Translations under genes and position numbers: made by a program
From: Ctenosaura bakeri
Lineage: Eukaryota; Chordata; Lepidosauria; Squamata; Iguanidae
Reading direction: 5' to 3'
DNA: 64,000 bases
Assembly (NCBI GenBank): GCA_948474755.1
Contig: CAOLHI010000397.1
Location: 496,001 to 560,000, forward strand
Notes under the pieces: model-generated
Seen by the model: the letters and a program-made list of their open reading frames with translations, nothing else
What the model was told of the DNA's origin: nothing
Databases searched by the model: none
Part shown: positions 1-11,010 of the stretch, piece after piece
Layout: each line of letters opens with the position of its first letter
How positions within the stretch are numbered: position 1 is the first letter of the stretch

Positions 1-477
1 TCTAACTTCAGCTTCTATGCGAGTATTGCGTGCCCTTCCCTGTGACATGATGTACTCTCACCGCACAGGAAACTTCTGTGAAGTGACAAGAGGATGCTTA
101 GTTGTCAATAGCAATGCTGTCAACCCATGTCTTTACGTATCTATCTGACAAAGCTAGTTAGATGGTTCAGAAGCAGTTCTTTAGTGTGTCTGCTTTCCTT
201 GCTTCTTCTTGTTAGGCACAGACATGGTCACCTTTGGAGATAGACTACAGATATCAGGCTTAGATCTTTGGGGCTGTAGGAAAATTTCATGGGGGGCAGA
301 ATTGTTATATAGGGAACAATATCCTCAATTCCCCCTCATAGCTGCACCTCTTGCATCGCAACAAGGATAGTATCACAACAGTATATGTTGGGGAAATATG
401 AAGCAGATTACATTCACAGAGAGAGAAGCCTAACATTATCTTGAGGAGTTGCACGGTTGACTATGGATTTGAACTTG
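1..477. other. Single-copy sequence, no feature seen
   Basis: I see no repeat signature, splice-flanked open frame or RNA motif here. Short open frames are interrupted frequently in all frames. Confidence 0.5.
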
Positions 478-600
478 GGGTCTTTCTGCCTTACACTGTT
501 ATAGTGCTATTATTCTACTTTCAACATCCTGGGGAATTCTGAGGTTTGTAGTTTACAAAGAGGCCAAAGAGCACTATAACAGTGCAGTGTGGAAATGGTC
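478..600. mobile_element. Palindromic MITE (family P200), shortened copy
   Basis: First of fourteen copies of one family. The full unit is about 200 bp and is an imperfect palindrome: the outer arm reads GGCCATTTCTGCACTA, then a TTATAGTGCTATTATTCCAC block, CTTTCAACATCCTATGG, GGGGTTTGCAGTTTAGGGAG, a centre with AGAATTCTCAGCCAGAGAG, and then the complement back out. There is no coding capacity, so it must be non-autonomous. In this copy the central section is shortened and the right arm returns at AGCACTATAACAGTG, ending GGAAATGGTC. It is followed by TTA and preceded by TTG, loosely consistent with a 3-bp TWA-type duplication, but this is not consistent across copies. Confidence 0.85.
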
Positions 601-1620
601 TTAGTCTTTGTTATGTCAGTCCATGGGTCTAACCATTATACAAAACTGGCTTTCAGTAATAGAATATTGTGAGGAAATCTTTGCTGACTTTCTTCTCAAG
701 CTTCTACATGCAGATACATATGCACAAAGTTTGTACACATGTATAAAGTATGTTTGCATCAGATAAAGAAAATTTCTCAGTGAAAGGAAGTATGATTATA
801 CAAATCTCTGGTAGTTGATCTATACTTGGAAACTTTGGTGTATGTTATCAGATAAAATACAGCAAACTCTGGGGTTATACATGAAAAATATGACCATAGA
901 AACAGTTTTATATTCCAATATTTTTTTATTTTTTATCTTTAGACTTTCTATACCAGTGCTGATAAAATTAATCAACAGTTTCAGGTTTCTTCCCAGCTAT
1001 ACTATTAATTTGTCTAAACCTAAAATTATGCTTCTTGAGACTAACATTTGGCACAGATTGTTTGCCAAATGGTAGTTTCATTGGTTTCCAGAAACCATTA
1101 GATATTGTTATGTCAGTTTCTTGGCATATTGCCCAAATGATTAGTTGATCTTGCCTACATTGTTGTCTGAAATATCTTGGTTTGGATAGGTGGGCTTCAT
1201 TTATGTATTTGGATTAGGGTTAACATACTCAAGCTGAATATGTAGATGTTGATATAGTAGGTTCTTTTTAACTTGTAACTGTATATCCTCTATACTTATT
1301 TCCAGAAAATTAATAGGGAGGCTTTTACCATATATATTTTACTTCACACACACAAAAATGATCATTTTCCATGGCAGATTTAATTTTCCAGAACAGTCTG
1401 TATCTCAAGGCACATCTTTTAGTTTCTACAAAGAATTCTGTACAAATGGTTCCACTCAAAGATAATCCCTGCATGAGTAATTTTGGAATCAATCTATTTG
1501 GCACATCTTTTTGGTTCGATTGTTACTACGGCTATGTTATGTCTGGTGAGAACACTAGATATCTCTTGATATCAAATAATTTGGCCTTTATTTGACCTTT
1601 CTCTGCCACCCTACTCCATG
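601..1620. other. AT-rich single-copy sequence
   Basis: About 1 kb with no recognisable repeat or gene. Short open frames (815-1075 and 1371-1595 on the plus strand) show no similarity I recognise and lack splice context. Confidence 0.5.
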
Positions 1621-1808
1621 TGTTTGCAAGGGCCACCGGACAAGCACGTAATAGGCGCGGACGTTAATGGTTGTACATTCCAAACCTAATTCAGGCAGGC
1701 AACTTAATGCCTCTTCGATGCTTAAGGGACCACTCCTTCTTGCAAACCGCCTTGCTCAGCGCGACTTCACACAAAGACGCCCGGCCGAGTGCTGAGCCAT
1801 TCCTTTAT

Positions 1809-1840
1809 ATTGCATACTATTTGCATACTATTTGCATACT
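1809..1840 (+). promoter_or_regulatory. Tandem octamer-like motifs in LTR U3
   Basis: Three head-to-tail units, one ATTGCATACT and two ATTTGCATACT, lie about 130-160 bp upstream of the TATA box. ATTTGCAT is the consensus POU-domain octamer, so two of the units carry a perfect site. Short tandem enhancer repeats in U3 are common in retroelements; POU-factor binding here is inference. Confidence 0.5.
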
Positions 1841-1967
1841 GGCCATACTATTGTCATCCAGCACTAAGCTCATCATGTAAAATCTGACCTTTTCCAACGC
1901 CTTTGTCCCGCTACAAATTTCCTTTGTTCTCACCGAGCATGGCCTGGCCTGTGGACACAATTCACCC

Positions 1968-1977
1968 TATAAAAAAC
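1968..1977 (+). promoter_or_regulatory. TATA box of the LTR
   Basis: CTATAAAAAA follows a GC-rich stretch and precedes the duplicated pyrimidine-rich segment. It is placed as expected for a U3 promoter, about 340 bp before the AATAAA. Transcription would begin near 1995-2005 if functional. Confidence 0.55.
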
Positions 1978-2309
1978 CCCTGATTCCGAGAGTTCCTCGG
2001 ATCACCCAGGACTTCCATCTAGCCTTGCTGCCGCTTTGTCCAGTGAAGTTTTTCCCTCAGTTCCCAATAACTGAGTCTGCCTCGCCCCTTGGACTACTTC
2101 GAATCACTCCAGACTTCTATCCCGCCTTGCTGCTGGTTTGTCTGAAGAGTTCCCCTCAGCGAACCACGCTGAGTTTCCTCCCCCCTGCAATCTCCGTTTC
2201 TCTCCAGGACTACGAGACCAGGTGTCGTATCACCCATTTTCCCCCGAACTCTCCATTTCTATTTCTCAGTTAGCTAGTGTATGTCTTGTCCTTTATGTGG
2301 TTTGTCTTT

Positions 2310-2315
2310 AATAAA
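2310..2315 (+). terminator. Polyadenylation signal of the LTR
   Basis: AATAAA followed by GTTATTATTTGG, a T/GT-rich downstream element, at the place expected for the end of R in the LTR. Assigned from position and motif only. Confidence 0.5.
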
Positions 2316-2510
2316 GTTATTATTTGGTTACTTTAACACTTATCTAACCGCTCTCTGACCTGATGCTGTATACATAGGGTTAAAAGATCCCAGCTAAAGT
2401 TACCTTGCCTCTCGTTAGTTTGAGAGAGTGCTTGAGTTAATTTCCCCATCTTGCGTTTTTATTTGGTTATTTGGGCATTCCTCCCGGGACCCCCAACATA
2501 CAGGGTAACA

Positions 2511-3770
2511 GGATCACCTTATGGTCTGTTCATCTATGGAAAAAATAAACAGTGTCCTTTGCAGTTTCTGCAGCCAGGACTGCCTGCTGTATAAATCTGC
2601 CTCTTGAAGAATAATTTGATTTATATGTTCATGCTAAGCTAAGTCTGTGAAGGAATGCGGGTTTGAAAGTTGCATGACAGTCCTTTTTATGGGTGGACTG
2701 GGTTGACTGAGGGATTTCCACATCAGAACAACGAAGGGGAGCAAGTCAACCATTTTTTTTGTTGCCAATTTCAGTATTGCTATTTGCATATCATTTACTG
2801 TATTCCTAGTCCACTAGTTGTATGGAAAAAAAATATCTTTTCCTCTCCCTCCTTTTCATTATTTTAAAAATTTTATATCAAAAAAACAAAACCAATGAGA
2901 AGGAAAACAAGATGAAGAAAGGGAGCAATAGCAACAAAATTGGCTTATCTTGCTCCTGCATTTCATGCAGACATTACAAAATGGAATTACACTGATTCAG
3001 TTGCTTGGTGTGGTGTGGTGTGGTTTTGAATAACCATAATAAATATGGACAGCCTTTGCCAATGACCATGTGGTGGACCAGGTTGATTGGGCAAGCAATA
3101 AATGTGATGAAAACAACTCATCTCTCATCAGCTGAGTCCATGTGAGATCTGCTCAAACTCAACAAATACAGACTCCCATTGTGTTGTTTTAACAGAGTCA
3201 GTCTTCAGTGTACAGTCATACTTTACACAACACCAAGAGAGATCAATCTGCCCTGTATATCCAGACATTTTAGCATGGAATTTACTGAGAGAGACAACTG
3301 CGATGATGCTTACTGCAAGCATTCTAAGGAGAGAAAACTGCCTAGTGATTATTTTTTAAAAAGAAAACCCAATGCAATAAAAGGTTCTTGGGTGTGGAAA
3401 GAGCAACAACAATATTGATTCAGGTTGAGAAGATGGTCACTGCAATTTTGCTAATATCATGGGACCTCCAGCTTCTTTCACAACTTCACTGCTGTGCTCA
3501 CACACTGTTTCTCTTTATTCATATTATTCCATCTGCCTCCTCTTACTCTTTTTGTTTCCTCCCTTTTACTTTTAAATAAAATTGAGGTAGGCTATTGCAC
3601 TGCAGGTGGGGACCTTTTTTGCCCTGTACCCCCTCTTCAGCCAGCCACAGTGGTGTATTCAGAGTAATCAAAAATGATGTCATATCACTTCCTGGCTGAA
3701 AAATGACTCCGTTTTCCCCAGTGTGTTGGGGTGGGGTTGTTCTTGCTATTTAGTCAATTTTGTCTTAGGG
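2511..3770. other. Single-copy sequence
   Basis: No repeat family or gene recognised. A short GTGTG repeat lies at about 3007-3024. Overlapping short open frames on both strands (3128-3418, 3388-3579) have no recognisable domains and look random. Confidence 0.45.
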
Positions 3771-3945
3771 TGATGCTATAAATGGAAGACCTCCGAGATC
3801 CCTGGTAATCAACTGCTCTACTCAGATCTTGCAGACTCAAGGTCATGGCTTCCTTGATTGTACCCATCCAGCTGTAATATAAATTCTCCCTCTTGTTCTA
3901 CTGTCTTCCACGGTTTCATTTTGGATGTTCTCATTACAGGGTTTT
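3771..3945 (-). mobile_element. Bov-B/RTE LINE 3' coding fragment
   Basis: Read on the minus strand, this matches the end of the RTE/Bov-B open frame, the conserved stretch after the RT domain that usually reads like RRGRQ-RW-D--K-A-...DRE-WR. Here the trace includes QLDGYNQGSHDLESARSE with frame breaks. On the plus strand it shows the familiar antisense block: GATCCCTGGTAATCAACTGC, then CAGATCTTGCAGACTCAAGG and TCATGGCTTCCTTGA. It is a dead 5'- and 3'-truncated piece. A Bov-B-type element is relevant because the SINEs in this window carry a matching tail. Confidence 0.6.
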
Positions 3946-4092
3946 CAAGGCAAAAGGCTTCAGGAGTGGTTGACCATTGTTGCTTTCTGTGCAGTACTAG
4001 CTCTTTTAGAGTTAGCTATGGTGCCACTACTGATATCTCTGAGAGATCCTCAGCCAGTGTCAACCTCTGCCCTGCTTCTGCTGCAGCACACT

Positions 4093-4349
4093 ATAGCATT
4101 TCCACCCTACACTGTTACAGTGTTGTTGTTCCACTTTCAACATCCTGTGGAATCCTGGGGTTTGCAGTTTAGGGAGAGGCATTTAGAATTCTCAGCCAGA
4201 GAGTTCTTTGGCCTCAGTAAGCTACAAATTTGGGCTGAGAATTCTAAAGGCCCCTCCCTAAACTGCAAACCCCAGGATTCCATAGGATGTTGACAGTGCA
4301 ATAATATAGTGCAATAATAGCACTATAATTGTGTAGTGCAGAAATGGCC
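4093..4349. mobile_element. Palindromic MITE (P200), long copy
   Basis: A complete-looking copy with both arms and a centre longer than usual (about 257 bp). The right arm carries an extra ATAATATAGTGCAATAATAG stretch, a small local duplication of the TATAGTGCAATAATAG block. It is preceded by CTATAG and followed by TAAGTG. The overlapping 122-residue open frame at 3925-4293 is just the palindrome read through. Confidence 0.85.
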
Positions 4350-4961
4350 TAAGTGTCAAAGGTATTTCAGGATCGTTTTGCATGCTGATGCAAATTAACA
4401 TGGCTATGTCTTTGATTATTATTTCAGTTACCAGTACTTAGAGTTAGTTATTGTACAATCAAGGGATTGCACTCAAGTCTGCATGGAAAAGGTCAGTTTG
4501 AAGACGGACTGAAAAGAAGCAGAAAGGGGAGGCACTATTTTGTGGTGCTCTTCAAGCTCTTTGGAGAGAAGGAGAGAGCAGAATTAAAATATAACCTGTA
4601 CAAACAATTAAACAAGAAGGATGCTGGAGCAGAAAGATCTTCAGATAGATATAATAGGGCTTTTAAAGTTATGTTTCCCCACTTCCTTAATAAAAGAAAA
4701 GAAGAAAAAAAAAGAATGCAGCCATTAACATATATGAGAGAAAGCTAAAGGGAGTTTTTGGGCCATTAGCCTATTTACCTTCCATCACAAAATTAAGTGG
4801 GAACCTTTGAGAACTTAGCCTATTTTGGACATCTGTGTCCCTCCATCTAAATATACTGCCTTTCATTTCTGTTATTTGGTCATTAGTAAAAGTGTGACAG
4901 AGTGCTGGCCTGGCATCCATCCATTCATCTACTAATCTACAGAGAAGCTGTTCTAAGAAAT
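4350..4961. other. Single-copy sequence
   Basis: No repeat or gene signature recognised. The open frame 4467-4748 (93 residues, Lys/Arg rich) has no known domain and no splice-site context; it is probably chance. Confidence 0.45.
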
Positions 4962-5046
4962 AGGCCATTTCTGCACTAGCCTATTATAGTGCTATTATTC
5001 CACTTTCAAAATAATAGCACTGTAACAGGCTAGTGTGGAAATGGTC
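4962..5046. mobile_element. Palindromic MITE (P200), minimal 85-bp copy
   Basis: Only the outer arms remain: GGCCATTTCTGCACTAGCCT through TTCCACTTTCAAA, then straight back out to GGCTAGTGTGGAAATGGTC. It shows that the inner half of the palindrome can be lost, leaving an almost pure hairpin. Flanks are AATA on the left and ATAG on the right. Confidence 0.85.
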
Positions 5047-6560
5047 ATAGACTACACTGGAAATTGGAACTTAGCATAAGTATTTAGGAAGGGGATTTGG
5101 TCAGTTAGTTTTTAAGAAGCAATCTTTGAAGTTTAACACAAATCAACAAAGCAATAAGCTTCTTCAAATGTGATCCTCCTTGAAGAAGATGTAATGTTAC
5201 CACCTGGTGGGGTCTGAACACTGAAAGTTTTTCTGTGTCAATACTACCGACCCCAAGCTGACACCCCTCTTACAGTTAAGATGCATCATTGGAGCAGGCC
5301 CAACCAAGAGCAAGAAAATATGTTAGTACTAACACCCTTAAATTAAATCCTTAAAGAGGAGAAGTGATAAGAAAATTTTATGAAAGTTGTTCTTTAATTA
5401 ATTAGTTAAAGCAATAAATTATTCAATTAAAATTATTTTAAATTGCTTGAAATGGTCAGTAATTAATTAAAGTATTAAGAAATGTTGGTTGCTATAGACA
5501 CTGAAGGATTAAAGTAATACAATTTAAAACTATTATTGCAAAATGTAATGAATCAGTGGCCATGACCCAATTTTGACAAATTATTTCTAGTTCCAGCCAC
5601 TTAGTTCTTTGCCTTGTGAGCACTACTACAGAGAAATCCTTGCCAGGGCTGCAGTGTAACTTCTGAACTGAGCTAGACCATGCTAAGTGACGCCACATTG
5701 CCATCAATTATAATTGAGTTTAGTACTGTGCAAGTTTACTCATAGATCAAGCTTTGTGGTACTAGGCTGAGGTTTTTTTTGGTATGAATTGATTTTATTT
5801 GATGTGATCAGCTTTAAGCAGTATGGCTACAACACTGAAAAATTGATCAGGCGCCTGCTGTATGTTTATTTCTTGGGTTGGTAACTTTACAGGGGTTGGG
5901 GATCAAAATCCCTCCCTGCTAGGCATCCACACTTGTCCAACCTCCACCTCCCCAATGGATCTTTTCCACTGGATAATATCAAGTCAAAATGGCAATGAAA
6001 AGAGGATGTTGCATCATGTTGAGAAGCTGTTTTGGCTAGAATATGGCTGAAGAAGGAGATAAGAGGGAAATGTCATGGGAATATCTAGTGTAAACAGCAC
6101 CTAGGGCAAATGTAGAAGTTGTGTCCCTACCACCAGGGCTGACTCCTCCTCCTCCTCTGCTGTTAAATCTTCCAGCATGGCTTTTTTGTGTCCCCCTGGC
6201 ATTGGTGCTCAGGGCATGCACCCTATTTGTCCCACCCTAGATACACTTCTGGGAAGTCTGCAGGCTTTGGGAGTGTTTTATTACTGGTGCCTGTCTTAGC
6301 ATGGCTGGGGTATTTTTTTTCCAGGATTAAACATCACTCCAAGATGCACCAAAATTGAGAGGGAGATGGAGGACTTTGAGTGATGGTAGGAGCTTCTTGG
6401 GCCCCCAAGATAAGAGCTGGGGCTTGTATGCTGCCTGCCAGCTGCAGTTTCCCCACTTTTGGTTTCGTTTAAACCAGAGTTTGGGGAAAGCATCAGATCC
6501 AAGAAAAGAACAGAAAAATGCCAGTGCTTTGTAAATAACATTGCAAGCAGCACAATAAGT
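5047..6560. other. Single-copy sequence with an AT-rich core
   Basis: 5390-5490 is rich in TAATTA-type homeodomain-like cores (AATTAATTAGTTAAAG, AATTAATTAAAG). The rest shows no repeat family. Nothing here supports an exon. Confidence 0.4.
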
Positions 6561-7448
6561 ATTTGACAGTATGGAAAAGTTGTGGGGGGAGGGGGAGGAG
6601 AAAGAAAGGAAGGGAGGAAGGAAAAGAGAAGGAAAAAGTGAAACCTTAATTCCAGGCTTCATTAATAACAAAATGTCCTGCCCAGAAGAGATTAATAAGA
6701 AAAGGAGAATGAGAAATTGGGAATAATAAACAAAACAAAGTTGTTTTACTAGCAAATCTCATGATATAAAAACGACATCCAATGAAACATCTTCCACTCA
6801 GTGCGCTTGGAGAACAATGCCTACGCTGTCTATAAAAATGGATGTGCCTTATAAACCCAAAGCAATTGTAAAAAGGGTGGTGGAGGAGGGATAAAACCAT
6901 CCAGAGGACTACTTGTTTCAAATGCTGTAAAGAAGTCTGTCAGATAAAAGTCATATTGAAAGTATTTGTTTAGGAGCATATTTATTTGGGTGTGCATTTT
7001 AATAGGCATTAAAAAAAAGTTCCAAAGCCCTTTTTGAAAAAAATAAAAAAATAAAAATAAACAACCCATTTCTCTGGCAGCCAATCTGACACTGATCTTC
7101 TGTGAACTTCCAAAGGGCTTTAAAGTAAAAGACACAAAATAGAGAAAAATGGCACCTTTTATTGCATGGATGTCTGTTAGTGGGATTTCTGACACTTTGC
7201 TTATGAGAGCTTTCAAACTTCTTGGGCTGTTCCGTAGGCAGCTAACAGAACAGGAGGGAGCAGGTAGCATAACTTCTATGCAAACGAACAAGGTAAAATG
7301 GCTTGAGTCTTGTCTTTTTTCTTCTCTACCCCACAGAAATGCCAGGGCCAGAGGCAAGGGAGTGGGATGGGGATCATAGGCAGAGTTATTCACATTTTCC
7401 TCACTTTTGCATGGGTTCTACACCCCAAACCCTCATGAATGTGGAGGG
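6561..7448. other. Repeat-free block, candidate conserved non-coding element
   Basis: Nearly 900 bp without any mobile-element signature, containing a G/A-rich tract (6583-6640), several AT-rich motifs and long open stretches on the minus strand. The frame 6830-7393 (187 residues) is the longest in the window but is low-complexity, hydrophobic and poly-Pro, with no domain I recognise. I annotate the block as possibly conserved because transposons are absent, not because conservation was measured. Confidence 0.25.
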
Positions 7449-7530
7449 TTTCACTTCCAATCTGGCATTGATTATACATATATACAGTATTTCACTTCCA
7501 GTCTGGCATTGATTATAAATATATACATGT
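7449..7530. repeat. Two-unit 41-bp direct duplication
   Basis: Unit 1 is 7449-7489 and unit 2 is 7490-7530. Both contain TTTCACTTCCA, TCTGGCATTGATTATA and ATATATACA and differ at only a few bases, so this is a recent local tandem duplication. Confidence 0.85.
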
Positions 7531-8620
7531 AACTTCAGTGGCTTTGACTCCTGGGGAAATTATGCTTTGCATATCTGTGGTTTGGAACTTTCTCATTTTT
7601 CTAAAAAATCTACTAGGAAGAGTTGTTACAGTAAAGTCAAAGGCACTCTCAATAGAGTTGTAATACATGCATGAAACAAATTCTGCTTTACCCACAGTGA
7701 GGGTGAGCCTCCGGGTAATTCAATACCTTTCATCTCTGCGGAGTCCAGTAATCCTTCCAATTGACTTGAGTTCAACCAGTGTTGTCTCTCCTATTACGAT
7801 ATGATCCTTTGGTGCTAGGAAGAGCATAACCCAGGCAAGATCTGCCTTTTCACATTAAAGTCAATGTGATATGTTTAATTAACCCTTCTGCTTAACTGGA
7901 CAATCCTACTTTTCAGAATCATACGGCTATGAAAGCATGAAATCCATTAATGGGGAATTAGTAGAAAGTTTATGAGGATGAATTTGCTACATTCACTTCC
8001 CTTTATTGCACAAAGAAGAAACTGAAGAGACATCTGACATCCCATTCACCTTAATACTGTTACATTTCACTTAAGTTGTTAATGCTAAAGATGGGCAGGG
8101 TCTAATATCATAGAACTGAAACTGTCAAAATCTAATAGCTCTCCAGTAGCCCAGAATAGCTTGTGGGAGAAAGTAAGTTTAGCTTGTGGACAGCTGAAAA
8201 ACAGGTACCAGATTTCTAGTACATGGAAAAGCTTTCAATGAGTTATCCCAGCCTGGTAATGTAAGAGTGGATGACCTGAACACGAGCCTCAGAAATATAG
8301 TAGCCAGATGTGACTTAGTGCCTAGAAGACCACCTGGGAAGTAGTACCATGAAAATCCAGGCGGATTTGTTTCTGGAAGGCACTGTTATAGTGAAGCCTA
8401 TACTAAGTGGGGCCTATGATGTAAGTGGCATGAATTTGCTGTGCCTTCTAGTCCAAACTTCATAGTTGCTTTTCAAAGTGCTGAATTTTTTACCTCAAAA
8501 TAGGTTTACACCTTCAATAACTCTTTTAAGGATTAAAACCTAGAGTGGATTCATTGCTCCTTGAACATTGGAGCCATCAGCTACCACTAAATAGAGTCAG
8601 GGCTCATAGGAAATTATAGT
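7531..8620. other. Single-copy sequence
   Basis: No element or exon recognised. Confidence 0.4.
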
Positions 8621-8745
8621 AACATCCAAAATCCAAAAACAGTGATATCTTTTTTGGCCCAACCAAAAACACATCATGCAAGCTTTCAAAGTTCCACTGG
8701 CTTCTTTATCAGGCAAAGTTGTTAAAAATTATGCAGGAGAAGAAA
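8621..8745 (-). mobile_element. 3' end of a dispersed retroelement with hammerhead-like core
   Basis: On the minus strand this reads CCTGATAAAGAAGCCAGTGG, then AACTTTGAAAGCTTGCATGA, then TTGGGCCAAAAAAGATATCA and GGATTTTGG. This block recurs in many vertebrate genomes. Its core resembles a hammerhead ribozyme: CTGATAA (consensus CTGATGA), a short helix, then GAAA. Penelope-like elements are known to carry hammerhead motifs, so I lean that way, but the family assignment is inference and the ribozyme would be inactive with the altered core base. Confidence 0.4.
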
Positions 8746-10198
8746 ACAATTATGATGTTAAGAGTCACAGTCCTACATTTTGCTGAGATGTTACTTTTGT
8801 TGTTATCAGTTAAGATGTCTGAGTTCAGATGCAATTCATGCAGCAACTGCAGTAAAACAGAATTTTCCTGGTGACAACAAATTGTTGTGAAGCATCCCTG
8901 CTGTGATGCAAAGTATTTTGGGATAACTTTGTATGGAATAGATAGTTATCTCTTACCATTGCAAGGGACCTGCTCTGGGTTAGCAAACAAGAACTGCTAG
9001 AACGGTGAATATGTCTGCCTTTTTGGAATTCCATTTGCATGTGTGTATGAGGACTGTCATGATAAGTACCTGAACTTCAGAATTAGTGGCACTTCAATAA
9101 ACCTTAAAAAGTTGAGTTGGACAACCCTACATGTGAGAGTGCAGGAACAAAAACACGGGCTTTCTGGACGAGATAGCTCTGTGTACAAGGGATACTGGCA
9201 GACATTCTTTCTTCAAAAACATGAGGAGTTGGGTCTCCATTTAGGTTTCTAACCAACTGCCAGAATGTGAAGAAAAGTAGAAGAGGTTACCATGATGTGG
9301 CTGGCCTAGGCATTTGAGGTTTGTATGTAGCTTCTTCAGTCATAAGAATAAAGATTATTCTGTGGATGTTTGTATTCTTTTCTGATGATGGAGAAGATCA
9401 TCCCTTTTGACAACAAGCTTCTACCTTGGGGCAGCTATGACAATAAGGGAGAACAGGATGCAGCTGATGGGTTAAGGCAGGAAACACAAAACAGCCCTAG
9501 TTACATTAGGTGATGGGGGAAACATAACGTGAAATGTGTCCCTAAGACACAGGCCTAGTTCAGGCATGACAGTAGCCCCACACAATCAATTTGGGATTAT
9601 GCAGGGTTGCTGTTAGTTATTTAGTTAGTTATTTTTGCTTTGGTGACTGAAGATGGAAAAAAGTGCTTCTAGGCTCTTCTGCCTTGTGACAAAATAACAT
9701 GGCTAGCGTTAGGTATTATGAGTCTTTAGCTTTACATGCAACACTTGCTATTCTACCTCAGGCACAGAAATATCTTGGACCAGTCTTGAGGCATCAAGAT
9801 AACTGTAAAGGGAGATGAAGCAAATATTTAGGAGCTGAACTCAGATACAAAATGAAGATAAAAGACAGTGGGATGTGATGAGAAAAGGAATATGTCAACC
9901 ACTCCATAGCTAAGGGCTGGTCCTCAAGCCAGCTGGTGGTGAGGGCCTGAAGAATGACAGGTGATGTAAAGTGAGCACATGCCTTGAGACAGCTCACTAT
10001 GTTGCAGAGGCCTCTTGGGGCCATGCTTATTCTTCACTCAGGGAGGGAGAGCACCTGTCAGCAGGGCCATCCCAAGACATTTTGCTACCTGACACAGAAC
10101 AGCAAATGATTCCCACTTTCAGGTCAAGCCACATTGTAGTAAACGCCAGCTAATTTACTTTGCTACATGAGGCACAAAATCTCACAAACATCTGCAAT
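8746..10198. other. Single-copy sequence
   Basis: No repeat family recognised. The open frames here (8825-9040 minus, 9043-9252 plus, 9794-10024 minus) have no recognisable domains. Confidence 0.4.
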
Positions 10199-10427
10199 GT
10201 GTGTATATATGTATGCCTCTAAGTTGCCTGTTGACTTATGGCAACCCCACAGATTCCATAAGATTTTCTTAGGCAAAGGTTACTCAGAGGCGGTTTTGCT
10301 ACTTCCTTCCTCTGAAATACAGCCCACAGCACCTGGGACTTATTGGCAGTCTCCCATCCAAGTACTCACCAGAGCTGACACTGTGTAGCTTCCAAGATCA
10401 GACAGTATCTGGTGTCTCTAGAGTATT
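10199..10427 (-). mobile_element. 5S rRNA-derived SINE
   Basis: The element lies on the minus strand. Its head is the complement of 5S rRNA: on the plus strand GTCTCCCATCCAAGTACTCA, then CAGAGCTGACACTGTGTAGC and TTCCAAGATCAGACAGTATC. These correspond to the 5S internal promoter (box A, intermediate element, box C), so the progenitor was a Pol III SINE. The body contains CTTCCTCTGAAATACAGCCC. The 3' tail (ATGGCAACCCCACAGATTCC upstream on plus) resembles the Bov-B-type tail of the tRNA SINEs. It is clearly not a functional 5S gene because roughly every sixth to eighth base differs and the rRNA 3' part is replaced. Confidence 0.85.
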
Positions 10428-10606
10428 TAAGCCCTATCTCCACAACAGAAATACAATAATTACAAATTAAATGCCAACTTGCTCATCAATACTACAGGAG
10501 ACTAGATTGACCCTTTCTTTGTTCTCCTTCAAAGTCCTTCCATTTTAATTGGCAATTAATTAGTTGTTCAGAATGGACTTTTAATGGTGTGTGATGTTTT
10601 CTAAAA

Positions 10607-10806
10607 GAGTCAGTGTGGTGTATGGTTTGAATGTCGGAGTACGATGCTGGAGACCAGGGTTTGATTTCCTGTTTGGCCATGGAAGCCCACTGGATGACCT
10701 TGGTTGTGTCACATACTCTCAGCCCCAGAAAACTCCTTGATAGTTTTGCCTTAGGGTCACCATAAGTTGGAAATGACTTGAAGTCACATAACAACAAAAA
10801 TAACAA
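10607..10806 (+). mobile_element. tRNA-derived SINE with Bov-B-like tail (Sauria-type)
   Basis: Near full-length copy and the best one to read the family from. The head has a box-A-like TGGTGTATGGTTTGAATG and a box-B-like GGTTTGATTTC. The body has GCCATGGAAGCCCACTGG, TGACCTTGG and CTCAGCCCCAGAAAACTCC. The tail has GGGTCACCATAAGTTGGAA, ATGACTTGAAG and ACAACAA. The tail resembles the Bov-B LINE 3' end, which explains how it was reverse-transcribed. No intact Pol III tRNA fold remains. Confidence 0.88.
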
Positions 10807-10975
10807 GCTTTTTTTGTTTTTTTAAAAAAATCTTATTTAATTGTTTTTTAAAAACTTTTTTTTTTTGGTTAACATCAGGTTTTCAGCTATCTTTTGTTTT
10901 AAACTATGCTGTGAGCTGCTTTCAATCCTACATTGGGAAAAAGGATTCAAAGTAAAGCAAAACAGGTGCTGAGAT
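10807..10975 (+). mobile_element. Decayed LINE 3' UTR (L2-like)
   Basis: An AT-rich stretch with poly-T runs followed by GCTGTGAGCTGCTTTCAATC and GGGAAAAAGGATTCAAAGTA, the usual ending of a vertebrate L2-like LINE (GTGAGCTGCC...AAAGGCAGGATA) before an A-rich tail. Two better copies are at 32690-33130 and 58095-58505. Confidence 0.5.
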
Positions 10976-11010
10976 TCTAATACTTGAGAAACCAGCCTCA
11001 CTCTACCTAA

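Larger units (their letters stand above)
1621..2510 (+). mobile_element. Solitary LTR of an LTR retroelement (about 890 bp)
   Basis: The segment begins TGTTTGCAAG and ends CAGGGTAACA. It has an LTR-like order of signals: a U3 with tandem octamer-type repeats (1809-1840), a TATA box CTATAAAAAA (1968-1977), a pyrimidine-rich R/U5 that is far more GC-rich than its flanks, and an AATAAA polyadenylation signal at 2310-2315 in a GT/T-rich context. No gag, pol or env-like frame and no second LTR lie nearby, so this looks like a solo LTR left by recombination. I could not find a clean 4-6-bp target duplication, so both ends are provisional. The lineage (Gypsy-like or endogenous retrovirus) cannot be decided without an internal region. 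The open frames at 1671-1880 and 2025-2273 are incidental. Confidence 0.7.

Noticed and set aside
2025..2273. 82-codon open frame inside the LTR
   Set aside because: Pro/Leu/Ser-rich translation of a pyrimidine-rich R/U5; LTRs of this kind do not encode protein there.
3925..4293. 122-codon plus-strand open frame
   Set aside because: Most of it is the palindromic MITE read through; other copies of the same MITE have stops.
6327..6755. 142-codon minus-strand open frame
   Set aside because: Lies over a purine-rich tract and gives Phe/Ser/Leu-rich low-complexity protein; overlapping frames on the same strand are equally long.
6830..7393. 187-codon minus-strand open frame, the longest in the window
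   Set aside because: Low-complexity hydrophobic and proline-rich translation, no domain, no splice or promoter context; probably chance in a T-rich strand.
7449..7530. CRISPR-like repeat/spacer
   Set aside because: Only two directly adjacent units without spacers, in eukaryotic DNA.
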